A DNA stretch of 64,000 bases from Ectocarpus siliculosus (Eukaryota > Sar > Phaeophyceae > Ectocarpales > Ectocarpaceae), in the NCBI GenBank assembly GCA_000310025.1, contig FN649752.1:2120300-2184299 (forward strand), given 5' to 3'. This document shows positions 27,781-39,300 of the stretch, one piece after another. A program made the translations under genes and the position numbers. Below the pieces are notes generated by a model. The model had not been told where the DNA came from. It searched no databases and worked only from the letters and a program-made list of their open reading frames with translations. The first letter of the stretch is position 1. Each line of letters begins with the position of its first letter.

Positions 27781-30700
27781 GCCTCAGCAGAAGCGGTGGC
27801 TGTTTCGTCAAGCCCCACGCCTTCGCCCGCTGCCGCTCCCTGGCGCCCGCCGAAAGTCGACGGTTGTGACAGGGCACTGGCGTCTCCGGCCCAAAGACTT
27901 CGCCGGTCTGCTGCCTAGAAGGCAATAGAATAGGGTTTGGGGGGGGCTTTGTAGCGTGGGTGCGGCCTAGGGTCAGCGAAGGTCGGCAGAAGTAGCTAGG
28001 TTATGGCCCTCACCGCGTCGTCGTGTGCTGTACAGAACTATTTCCGGCTTCGTGCCAAGCAATCCTCTTGTAGCATCACAACGAAAAAGACACAGCAGGA
28101 TAAAGCATGCATACATGGGTTGGAGTCGATCGCTCGATGTCTGCTCCTAAGCCTTCGCTCCCCACCTTGTCGACCTCGAGCATCAGGATTTCGCGCCCGG
28201 TAGAGGACTCCCGGAAGTGCTTAGTCACGACGAGCCCCGTCGGGTAAACCTCCTCCGTGACGTTCCCGGCGGTCGCCGGCTCTTCCTGTCGGTCGGCAGG
28301 TCCTGCTCCGGCCCCCGTCTGCGCTGCGGCATCTGCCGGGGTGGCTTTTTGTTCGTTCAAAGTCCCGCCCCGTGGGATGAATCGACGCTTAGCTATCTTT
28401 GTCAGCGATGTGCTCGGCGTAAAGCTCCGTTTGGCCGCCCGGAGTCTTTTTACAACAGGAGCAAAAGGAAAGCAGAAGTACCGACCCGACAAAGTTGGCT
28501 CTCACCGACGACACGTGCAAGCTGCGTAGGGCGGGGGACGACCTCCCTTCTTACCAGTGTTGTGCAGGGGAGTCGCGAGGTTCTACTGCATGTTATTGGT
28601 CGGCATTTCGGCAGAGCGATGTGTCCCAGTGATTGACTCGCACGCACAAACACACCACCAAGACGTGTACAACATGTTCGCCTCTGTCCTGCCATTCATG
28701 CGCTCACGATAGCGAAATGGACGAAGGCGAGTCTCCGCTCAGCCCCCCCCCCCCATCCCTGCTCCCAAGGTCGGTACCGGGTGATCTTCCCCAACATTGT
28801 GTGATCACCTTGCGTCCGCGTATCCCTTAGGTACCGCGACTCCCACGCCCGACATCCCCGAAGACGGTGCTTGAGCGGAGTCGAAGTTGAACTGGAGCCT
28901 GGACTCGTGCACGTATGACGGCTGCCGTCGACCGACAACCACCGGCGTCTCTGTCCGTCCCCGGGCGTCCCACGAATCCCTGGCGCGGCGGGCGGCCACG
29001 GATGCGGCAACGACGGCGTTCATCGGCCCCGCCAGTTTGCCTCCGTCCTTGTTGTTGTTGTCTTGGTCGCCATCTTCCGCTGAGCGACCGGTGCCCTGCT
29101 GCTGTGCCTGCTCTTCTCGTTCTTCTTCTTCGTTCGTTGCGTGCTCGGCCTGTTCACGCCGCTGCACTCTGCTATGAATTATCTCCCCGGCGGGACTGCT
29201 GCTACGTTCGCCCCCACCGCCACTTGGATACCTCCCTCCCGTCACCACCGGTTCCCCTGAAAAACAACCATCCATCGGGGGCACTACCTTAGACGAATAA
29301 TCAAACATCGCGCCCGACTCTACCGCCCCCGATCGTACCTCGCGCAGCTCAGACCCAGAAGCCTCCAACGCGAGCGTGGCGCTGTCTTCGTTGGTATTGG
29401 AGAGCGTCGAACCGGGTGGATATCTAAACCCCGAGGACATGGAGCCACCGCCGCCGCCGTTCGGAGACCCCGAGGTGGTACCCCCCCGGAAAGATCCCGC
29501 AACGGCGGAGAAATGTTCGTCCCTGTCCCTGGGACGGGCGCCGCTCGGCCTGCGGGAGAGGCTCGGCACGGCCAGCTCCAGGGAGTACATGCCCGCGATG
29601 TGCTGCCCCCCAGGCTCTACCTCACCGCTCCCTACTACCGATTGGGGGAGCACGGCACCGTCCCCGGTGCTCGGTTGCTGGAGAAACAGGTGGTCCCACG
29701 CGGCGGCGGCGGCGGCAGCGGCGGCGAATTCGGGGTCGATCTTTACCGTTTTCCCACCACTTACTTGCCGATATGCGTGTTGCGGCGGGGGCTTGTCGCT
29801 GATATCGTGAGTGTGGTCGGCGCGGTCGCTGTTGATGCTTGTTTCTTGGGGATCCGGCGGGGGGAAAACCGTGAGATTATTGACGCTGGGCCTAACGGGT
29901 GTCGGTCCCCGTCGCATGGGAATTCGTTGTCCGACGCCCCCCCTCCTCGAAATCTTCTTGCGCTCGCGCTTCGATGATTCTGGCCGCAGGTCACTCGTTG
30001 GGGAGGAGGCCCGGTGTGTGCCGTCGTCGTGCGTGTCACCACCGCCATCCGCTCTGGGCAACGCCAGCCAAGCATCTCGAGAGGCAGCGGTCAGCACCAT
30101 TCTTCTCTTGCCGGAAGCCTCCCATCCCAACAGAGGCCCCTGTATTCCGCCGAAGACGTGGTACCGTCCGGCCTCGCGACCCCTTGGGCCGCCCACCTTC
30201 CAACGGTAAGCCCCATCTCCTCGTATTGCAGTGGTCTCCGATGACGACGATCCGCCGTACGCGACGGAGCGAGACGGGAGCCGTGGTATCAAAGGTTTCC
30301 CCGGAAACGCGTTGGCCACCGCGGGACACAGGTGTCGGGATTGTCTGCCGCCGCCACCGCCGCTGCCGCTCTCCCCCATCAAAGCTTCGACCGTGGCGGA
30401 CTCGAGCACGGCGACAACGCCGTCTAGCGCGGCCACGACCCGGAATGTGTTTGGCTTCCTCGTCGACGACACCCTCGCCGTCGACCCCGCTACCGCCGAG
30501 CCGGCCACCATGATGTCGACCTTTGCGAACTTTCTGGGCGGGGAAGGGCCGCCGGCGTGTCGGCCAGCAGTCCCGGGAGCGGGCTCGATATCGACAGGAG
30601 GAGGGAGGAGAACGGCGGCGGCTGGCTCCACGGAGAGGCAGTACCGACGGAGCGGCCTTATGTTGTCGCCGGGGGCCATGGACACCCAGCGCACCACGGT

Positions 30701-33700
30701 GCGGTCGGCCGAGGTGGTCAGGATCACCCGCCCAGCCTTAACCCCGCCGCCGCCGCCGCCGCTGTGCGAACGGAAGCCCATCCCGAGCGCTACGACGATC
30801 GACGTTACCCTCGCCTCGTGAGCAAGCGGGAACGCCTGCAGGGCCTCTCGCGTCGATGCGAGGACCCCGCTGCGGCTGGCGAACGGGATCGTCCAGACTT
30901 CCACGGCGCCCGACTCGAACCCGCACGCCATGTGCCCCTCGGACAGGAGCTCGAGAGCCGTAAGGCGCCCGACGTCCCCACCACCACTACCGCCTCCGCC
31001 ACTGCCGACAACGGTGTACCCCGCGAGGGTGAGAGGAGACATATCTTGCCTTTGTGAGGTGTCGATGCCCCAAACTTTCACCTCCCGGTTGGCGCCCGCG
31101 GTCACGACAAAGAAGGTAGATTCCCCGACAGCGTTTCCGGGGCCGCTACCGTGGCCATCGGCGGCAGCAGCCTCCTTCACCCCGCCGAGCCGCTCGAGCG
31201 GGTCCTGGGGGGCGTCCATGGCCGTCCGAATGGAAACGACCACATCGGTGTGTGCGAGAATGACGTGCCACGGTCGGCGCGACGCGCGACCCGCCGACCA
31301 CAAGGCGACGGTACCGTCGGCGCTGCCAACGAGCGCGACAACCCCGCCGCCGCCGCGGCCTGCATCGTCGTGCGGTAAGGAGCCGCCAGATAACTCAGCC
31401 TCCGAAATGAATTGGTTGCCGGCGTACCGGAGGAGCAGAGACAGGGGGATGAGCCCCACGGCCGTCGTCGAGACGCACGCGCCCCTCGCCGGCAAGAGCT
31501 GCTGCTGCGACCGCCGGAGTCGGAACGACACGGACGCCGTGCGTGGGTTCATGACGTCCACCGTACCATCGTTCCACCCGCAGAGGAGGACCCCCAGGGT
31601 GGTGCTGTGACACCACGACGTGATGAAGCAAGGGCGGTCCACTCGCGGAGCCGACTCTACTTGATCTTCCCTGAAGCCAACACGCGGGAGGAGCAAGGTT
31701 CATAGCATAGATGTTTGGGGTAGGAGAGAGCGACACAAGACTTGAACAGGTGGAACGTCTAGGTCACTAATATCGGAAACTCTGACAATAGTAGAAGCGG
31801 CTATGGCGCCCTGCGCAAGACATCACCGACGCCGAGCATTGGCGCAGAGGGAGAAAAATGGATTAGATAGTATTTTAGCGGATCTACAACGTCATTTAGG
31901 GGATCTGCAATGCAACCACAAGCACCATTCGTGCTAGCCAGTTCGCTAGGGCCCCTTTTTGTATGTTTTTGTCTTCACTTCAAATCAGCGCTCACAGTAT
32001 AGGATATTGACCGGGTGGTAGCGCCCACTACATCACCAGATTATCGTCGGTGGTGCAATTTGACGCCTTTACCAGAACTTCTCCTTCGGCGCCGCACAGA
32101 AACATACGGGTAGAAGACAGACTCCAACAGACGCGATATTGGTGAATTGCTCGCGTAGTCTACCCGTGTTCAGGCGTCTTATTTGCAATCGGAATCGGTT
32201 GCTTCACGATTCGACGTGCGAATGCGTCTTTGTTATTTTTGATTTAAGGCACACGTAGGGTGAAACTCATCACACAATAACACAGACGGGGAAAAGAAAA
32301 AGAGTCGTTCCAGAATGACGGGGTATACATCGATGTTCAGCCAATAAATATGACAAGAGTCTGGCCCGCAGAAGCTTTAATATAGCCCAGCCTAAATACT
32401 CAAACATATCCACGGAGTTACTTTTCCGACGAAAGGTCGTAAAATCGATGTAGGTCCTAGGAACATCACTTTCAGAATGAAAACGGGTCTTTCGTGGAAT
32501 AGGCGATATGTGAGGAACAAAACAAATGTGTGAGCCATAATGTCAACTGGGCCTGAAACCCCACTTAAGACCACGCCTTCATTCGTACGACCCTCGCGAC
32601 GGTCATTAGCCCGAGGCCATCTACAATAAAAAAGAGCGTGATATCTTATTGGTATTTGTATGCTGATCAAAGGGCTCCCTGCAACAGCCCCGTCAAGTCT
32701 TCTACACTGCAAGCAGTCAAGTCGTCGCGTTCTTGGTCGTCATGGTGGCGCAAAATCTAAAACCCCAGACAATTAGAGGAGATATTCCACAAGTTGGTTG
32801 CCAATATACAAGGCCGTGAAGACTCCGTGTCCCCGAAATCCACATAAAAGTCCCCATCTTGGCAACGAAGAAGCCCTCTCTCCACCAAAAACATACACCC
32901 GTACCTATGTCTCCGTGCGAGCGAGACCTCCTCAACGACTCCAGCCCGCCCGCCACCGCTCACGTCCAGCACCTGAAACGACGGCCTCTCGGCCCACACC
33001 AAAGCCAGCGCCTGCAGAGCTCCATGTCGAGGCACAAGGCTTCGCATTCCCAGCACTCGCGGTGGTGCCCCCGCGTTCCCCCCACCCTCTTGAATGCTGC
33101 CATCGCGTACCCCCGCCTCTTCTTCGCCAGACTCCCAGAGGATAGGGCTCTGGTCCTGCCTACCCTCTCGATCCTCAGGTAGGAAACTGACCCCCGACAG
33201 CGCAACCCCGGCCGCCACTAGCAGTCCGGGACCAACGGCGACGTCTGGGCATCGCGAGCGACTAGGGATGACTGCTGCGATCAGAGCCCCTGACGGCAAC
33301 TTTCGCGGGTCTACGGCCTCCTCCTGCTCGACCTCCTCCTCCTCAACCTCCTCCCCGAAAATATCGCCACCGTTGACAGCTTGAGTTTCAGCCGGCCTTC
33401 CCTTGTGCCTCAGTTCCGGGTGAGTTGTGTTTCTCTGTTGTCCAGTATCGTAGGGGGCACCGTCGCCTCCACCGCCGCTGCCATGAGGGGGTGACAACGA
33501 CGACCCTTTGGTGTCGGAAAAGGACGACTCGGGCCCAACCGTGGGGCCCGGCGGCGACGCAGAATCCGTCTCGCCTTCACCGGTGCGAAGTTGTCGTCGC
33601 TGTGCGGTACGCTCAGCTTCAGGCGGAAGAGTGGGTTCCTTTGGGACGCGTGGCGCCGCGGCGGGGAGCGTGTACGCCGCCACAGCGGTGGACCCGCCGG

Positions 33701-35880
33701 GGTGCAAGAGCCACGTGCGTAGCGTGCGCAGGCGGTCAACGACATGCAAGTAGGTTGAAGCGTAGCTGCAATCCATGGAAGTTGCGGGATCAGACAGGTT
33801 GTTGTCGTCGTCCCATGGCGTTGTTCCCGACGGCGGAACTTGGGCATTCGCCGCCCGGTCTGATGGACCCGCGGAAAAGCTAGCTCCGGCGACAAGCACG
33901 TCAGACATGTACGAAAGAAGCTAGAAACAAAGGAACAGGCGGGGCCACAGTTTGGCCGGGAGCAATCGACGTACAGTTGAACAGAGGTGCAGAGGGTACT
34001 GTTGAGAATTCCAAAAGGAACGATATCCAGCCCCTGATCCGTGCGGGAGTCGAAATGAACATAAATTCGAACAACGACAAAGAGAAGGACCCAATGCTGC
34101 AGCTCGCCACACTTTATAGTCTCTCTGTACGGAAATAGCAACCGATACGACATCATCATGATTCTCCTAGGAATGGCTGGACGTCAGGTAAGTACCTACG
34201 TCCGTGTAGGTTTCAACAATTGACCTCGATTTATAACCCTGCAACCGTGTCGCGTTGCAACAAAAGCATGAAATTCCACGCACCGGTATCGTAACCCTCC
34301 TCCCAACGTCGACCTGGTGTACGTCGACCCTCGACACCCCTATCCCGTCGTGATACAGCAGCGCCACCAGCGCCGTCGGCCCGTGCCACAGCACTTTCTC
34401 GACCGTGCAGCCCCTCGGTGCTATGGAGAGGGCAGTGAGGAGGGTCGAGCCTGTCGCGAGGTCCCAAACGCAGAGGTGCTGGCCCTCGGCAACTCCCACA
34501 AGAATGCCGGCGCCCGCGGCGGCCGCCACCCTGCTGCGTGCCCCTCCGCATTCATTGTCACGGCCTTCGCCGCCGAAGTCTTCCCACGAAACCCCGTCGG
34601 ATGATGTCGCAAGCGAGCTCACCTGCCTGTTTACACGCTTTCTGCCGCCGCCCACGGTCATCGATACTGTATTGATGACGATTTCGTGTCGTAGTACCGC
34701 AGTCGCTGGCCGTGTCGGTGGTGAAATCGTAGCAGATGCAGCAGTAGCGGAGTCGGGATGCTGCTGTCTCTCTTTCTCTCCTGGAACGACGACGATGGCG
34801 CCCCGGGTGGTGCTACCACTACCAATGCCGCTTCCACTACCACTACCACTCGATAGTACCGGCGGGGGGGTTGGCAAGATCCCGTAAATCTTGACACCGC
34901 CAGCTGCGGTCGCTATCGCCAGCGAGCAAGTGTCCGCGTTCCATGCCGCTGTCAGGATTTTTTTATCTCTTTGGGAAGTGGGGGCACACCGGGACACAGC
35001 GAGACGTTCGGCGACGTTTGAATGACGTGCAGTGCGCGCGAAAGTACGGAACTGCAAGCCCATCCCCCAACCAAGGCTGGTGATCTTCTTTGATCACATA
35101 TAATCACCTATGCAATAATCATATGTAGACTAAAGGTTGAACCCCTCCCGCCTGCAGCCCCTTGCTTGCTTGCTTGTATTCCTCACGAAGACCGTGGTTA
35201 GATTAGAGACCGCCCTCTTGGTATCTGACGATCTTAGCAAGTGTTCACCGTGTAGCTGGTGAAAAACGTGAAGTAACAGACGTGCACGCTTGAGTTGCGA
35301 CAGCCGAAAGTGTGGCCTCTTCCCCCAACTACTGAAAGCCGTACTTGTACTTGCCGCGAGAAACTGAGAAGGAATCATGTGCCACCACGGGAGGTAATAC
35401 ATAACACACTCGTGGTCTACAGTATGGACGGAGTGCACAGGTGCATTGTGTATGAAAAACAGCATCCTCGTCGTGCGTGCCGCACCAACTATGATTACAA
35501 TTCGATTCAGTGGATGCAGAAGGAGTGCAAGTCACCCCTCACCTTTTCTTTCCAAGGTGCAGGAGCACATGGCGGTGCACCACGCCGCCGCCGCGCGCGT
35601 CAAACAGCACCACGCCGTCCACCTCGAAAACTCCGACCACGTAGTAGCTGTCACCTCCAACACCACGCCCCGGGAGCATGAACAGCGCCCGCAACGGTTG
35701 CCGGGAGCACGGGAACCCTTGCACCAGAGAAGGTCCTCCCGCCGCCGCACGTGAGGCTCCGAAGGACCACAAGCGAACGGCGCCGTGCTCGGCCGTTGCA
35801 ATGTGGTCTCCATGAGCTCCAACAGCTATGATGGGTTGCTTGTGTCCCGTAACTTGGAAGTGCAGACGGAGGATCGTCAT
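9281..35880 (-). CDS. Giant WD40 / Fn3-like / coiled-coil protein (about 3,800 aa, 22 exons)
   Basis: Exons traced, high to low: 35880-35543, 35076-34284, 33920-32791, 31670-28809, 28445-28166, 27839-27588, 26921-26127, 25861-24881, 24627-24391, 23662-23351, 23204-23103, 22438-22254, 21182-20996, 20514-20344, 19433-19332, 18211-18122, 17726-17622, 16554-16475, 15746-15558, 14834-14668, 13345-12653, 10714-9281. Reading phase agrees at every join except 14668/13345, beside the assembly gap, where a short exon may be missing. The N-terminal third is WD40-like, followed by an Fn3-like domain, charged coiled coils and a disordered Gly/Ser-rich tail ending in TGA. Large WD40-plus-coiled-coil proteins such as WDR87, WDR97 and the CFAP group occur in motile cilia, and brown algal gametes are flagellate. 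A ciliary role is inference only. The ATG at 35880 is the best start seen. The donor at 32791 (GTGGAA) and the one at 24881 (GTTATT) are weak. Two adjacent genes remain possible. Confidence 0.6.
13380..13794. other. Low-quality duplicate of 13938-14360
   Basis: The order of landmarks is the same as to the right of the gap: the 'ACTC.TA.TC.TG..TGCCGTA' head twice with G-runs, then 'TTTGGACCGT.G', 'GA.CGGTTTTC/GAGCGTTTTC' and 'CTAAACCAAAACTTTC' against 'CTGAACCGAAACGTTC'. The left copy has its mixed bases replaced by neighbouring homopolymer letters, as in a failing read tail. Confidence 0.75.
13795..13894. other. Assembly gap (100 N)
   Basis: Exactly 100 N, the usual placeholder for a gap of unknown size. 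Its flanks are poor-quality homopolymer sequence. See the finding on false duplication. Confidence 0.95.
13961..14037 (+). repeat. Two truncated heads of a tRNA-like dispersed repeat
   Basis: Two copies of the first 27-29 bases of the repeat seen in full at 40794-40916, each preceded by a long G-run and separated by an AGACAGAGAG spacer. Confidence 0.6.
17555..17586. repeat. (CCCT)n microsatellite
   Basis: Eight or so CCCT units inside an intron of the giant gene, close to the donor of exon 17726-17622. Confidence 0.8.
24335..24377. repeat. (CT)n microsatellite
   Basis: About 21 uninterrupted CT units, 14 bp from the donor of the exon at 24627-24391 (on the transcribed strand a GA repeat just inside the intron). 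Confidence 0.9.
26127..28445 (-). other. Linker and Fn3-like domain of the giant gene (exons 5-7)
   Basis: Exon 6 has an Ala run and then a helical segment (LREVFETLAAGRDVLTQEAL) that loosely resembles an EF-hand-type pair without clear calcium loops. Exon 7 begins with an Fn3/Ig-like pattern: 'VEWDRVSASLYLTKRGEVY', then 'LTLSGLSPERDYLLYAYGEN'. This is the 'GLxPxxxYxLYAYxEDxxG' type of strand pair. It then becomes helical and acidic (PWKDLSESEQMAEAL). Confidence 0.5.
28809..35880 (-). other. WD40 block of the giant gene (exons 1-4)
   Basis: Repeated beta-propeller blades are visible: 'HGDHIATAEHGAVRLW' in exon 1, 'ILVGVAEGQHLCVWDL' in exon 2, then 'GVLLCGWNDGTVDV', 'VALVGSADGTVALW', 'FVVTAGANREVKVW', 'HMACGFESGAVEVW' and 'VILTTSADRTVVRW' in exon 4. 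This is enough for about two propellers. Blades are separated by Gly/Ala/Ser-rich inserts, and the last 450 or so residues of exon 4 are low-complexity. Exon 3 carries less regular beta sequence and an acidic stretch. Confidence 0.75.
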
Positions 35881-36399
35881 CGAGTAATATCCCGATCCTC
35901 ATTGAGGATCACAGACGACTACCGTATCTCTCCCTCCCTCTCTCTCGCTCTCGCTGCGCAAGCAAAGGATCCCATGAGAGGACATGAACATTGCCTTGCG
36001 AGGCTGCGGCGGAAACGGTGCCTGTTGGGGAAAATCGGTTCGGTTTCAAAGTTCCCGCTTCACGCTTCACGGGGCTCGCGCCGTGGTGCGTGGCGTCGTC
36101 TGTATGTGTACGCGAGCCCTGACTTCCTGAAAAAACTTGGGTGTCACGTATGCTTATGATTTGGCTGGATAAGGCGTGTGCCTCTGATTGAGCATTTTCA
36201 TTGGGGGGACGGACCAGCTGCTTTAAAAAATAAGGGGGTACGCTGCTCGCCGCGATCGGGGGGGAGGCATTTATTTCTCTCTCAATCGTTCGCTGACTCT
36301 CTGTCTGGTCTCTCTCTCGTTCCCACCACAACCGCCTGCCAAGAGGCAAGAACAGAGCAATAAGCGACGATTGAGAGTAGACCCGAGCAATAAGCGACG
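35881..36399. promoter_or_regulatory. Divergent promoter between the giant gene and the GTP/GDP carrier
   Basis: The two start codons (35880 minus, 36400 plus) are only 519 bp apart, so both 5' UTRs and promoters must lie here. There are CT-rich and AG-rich tracts (for example 35930-35950 and 36270-36320) but no clear TATA box. Just before the carrier ATG a 17-bp direct repeat (36355-36371 and 36385-36401) covers the start codon. Confidence 0.5.
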
Positions 36400-39300
36400 A
36401 TGGACCCACCAAAAAGCACGACTGGTGATGGGCCTCAACGAAATTCCTATGCCCGTGTGCTGGGATCCGCGACGGCTGGGGTGTCTGAGCTGCTGCTTTT
36501 TCACCCTGTCGACACGGTCGCCAAGCGCCTGATGTCAAATCAAACTGTCGCCGTCACGGGGCAGCCTGTAGCACAAGCCATGGAGGCGCTAAACAAGGTA
36601 CGCCAATGAAGAAGAGCTCGTTCAAGTGGGGTTACCGCTTCCCGCTGCCCTCAGTCGCAGAGCACAAGTCGGAGCAAGCACGCACCCCATCACGCTCGGT
36701 TTATCTTAGAGCTTTTTGAGTGGTGATTTTTCTGCTGTTGTTGTTGGGAACTTCTTCGTCGCTTCGCGTGCGCGACTGCGCCGGCACATCAGCAGAGATT
36801 GGTTTTCAGGCGTCAATGTCCACAGTAGCTCGTCCACGTTGTCGTAGGTACCCAGCCGTAGCTCTCGTCGTTGCTTTCGCTTGGTACTTTTTCTGCCAAC
36901 ATTGTAAAACTCCGCACAAAAAATCTGCCGACCACGCAAATCTCGATTCTCGCCTGAGGTCCGAACGTCCCAACGTGCAATGCTCAAACGTTCCAACATC
37001 ACACATTCATGTTTTCAACCTACTGCTGTACACCGGTATTGAGATACCACACGGAGAGATGGCGGCCATCCCCATCTGTGTGATGGCTGCATATGCAGTC
37101 GGGGTGTGGTGTAAATGCCAAGGTCAAAGTTGGAGGAAAGTGACTACCATGCACCTTTTTGTCTTACATGCCACGAATAGAGCAGGACTGCTACACGAGT
37201 AGTGCAACATCAACTTGGTGGTCAACGTCAACAACGACGTTGTTGATCCGCACGTTGAAGCGTACCACCAACTACGTCAATCTCGAGCGTTAGCGAACAG
37301 CATGTCGGACGAAGAACTACAGTCGCTACTCCTTCGCTGCAAGGACGCAACAGCAGTTACTTGCCGTGTTGTTCACAACCGGCGTTGCCGCTGTACAACT
37401 GGATTGCCGTTACAATATTGTACTGCTGTAGGTCTCTTTGCCTTGTTCTCCCAGCTCCCGCGCTACCACCGGCACCAGGAACACCAGCCACAAACCCCCA
37501 ATTACGGATGTATTGCACTGCTGGAACAATAGTTCTTTTTTGCGTTCTTCCTATTCCGTGTGTCTCATGTTACATACTTCGAAGTGTATATACTTTCCAG
37601 CAAGATCTAAAAAGTTCGTCAAAAAATGCTGGTAATTTTCGGGCGTTTGATGAAAGGAGCATGATGGAACGACACAACAGCCTATAATGAAGTAGTTACG
37701 GCTGTTAAAACCATGCAATGGTGCATTTTTTCACTGTCACTGGTGCCCGAAACGTGCGGCCTGGTTGTCGGTTTGACCTTCCGTAAATTTATGTATGTAT
37801 GAACCGGGCTGTATTCTGTGGTGGAATACAACTGGACCACAGGGCACAACCACCGAGCCTTCGACATCCCTACGGTGGTTTTAAGCAAGAAGGGCGCGCT
37901 CTTGCTTCTCTTTACGCACGGCCTGTACACGCCGCCCGCCCGTTGTTGTATTCGGAAGGAAGAACTCACGACAAAACGGTATGCTCATCCACGCCGCGGG
38001 TTTCCATATATACAGAGGGCGATGCACGCTCCGGTCGGCGCATTTTCTCACACGCTGCTGCCGCCGCTGCCACGCCAGGTTATCTTCAAGGAGACCTCGC
38101 AGATGGGCACGGTGCGCAAGTACCTGAGCCTTTTCCCCGGGCTTGGGTTCGGAGCCGGGTACAAGATTCTCCAGCGGGTCTATAAGTTTGGGGGGCAGGT
38201 GAGCAGGTAACCGCAGCGAGACCCTCTCAAAGCACGAACAATGCTGCTGCCGCTGCCGCTGCTTACTCCTGCTGCTTGCTCCTGCAGTTCCTGCTGCGTC
38301 TAGGGGGAAATCTTCGGTGTTTTTCACGTTCCATTTTTTTATATCCAACTGATAAGCATGTATCAGCATACTGTTTTGCTCGTACATGGCTGGCATGTCT
38401 TCTGCAACTGCACCAAGCCGAGCGTATACTTTCCTCCCCGCATGTATACCCTGCCACTGCTGTCCCTTCCGGCCGCGCTTAAAATCAATCGGGACCCAGC
38501 CATTCGTACGGGACTACATGACGAGAAACCACTCCGAGCGCTTCGAGAGAGCTTTCGGCCAGCGACGGGCCAAGTCCATGATGGAGGCCACTGCTGGGAG
38601 CATCATCGGAGTAGGGGAGGTACGGTTAAGAGAAATCGGCGTGCTCCGTCGCTTAGGCGCTCCCGAGACAAAAGAGAGAGGTGGACAACGACACCTGCGG
38701 CTTTTATGCATGCCGAAATCAAACTATTAGGCCAGTCAGCGCTGACTAGTCTTGTTGTTTTGGTTCCGACACCTCTGTACCTTAGTCCTGGGGTTCGTAA
38801 CCCCGGCTTGAGGTGTTGTTTTTTTCTTGAAACCCTCGCTGAGAAGTCCAATGGTTTGATTTCGGCTACTAGACGCTGGCGGTAGTACGGCTGGTAGTAG
38901 CCGGAAACAGCAGCACTGCTTGTAGGGCGTGGGGCTGGATATTTGTCTGGTGTACGTACGTCGGTGAACACGGACGGTGGGCACGTGACACATATGCAGC
39001 AGTAGCGGCAGTAGCGTAGCGTTCAAGATCGACGACATGGTGTCGACCCACAATCTTGCTGTCGGGTTGTTGTCGAAGTGTTGCTGCTGCTGCTGCTGAT
39101 GCTGCTGCTGCTGATGCTACCGTGCTGTGGAACGTGGCTGTGCGGGAGGGGCGATGGTGCACCCTGCAGTAAAGCAGATGTCGTGTGTTCACCCTCTGTT
39201 TTCTAGGTCATTACAAGGATCTCGTCACGGTATTTGACTCCCACGCAGTCGTAATTTTGGCAAGAAAATGAGAATGGCGATGGATGGAAGATAGTAGAGT

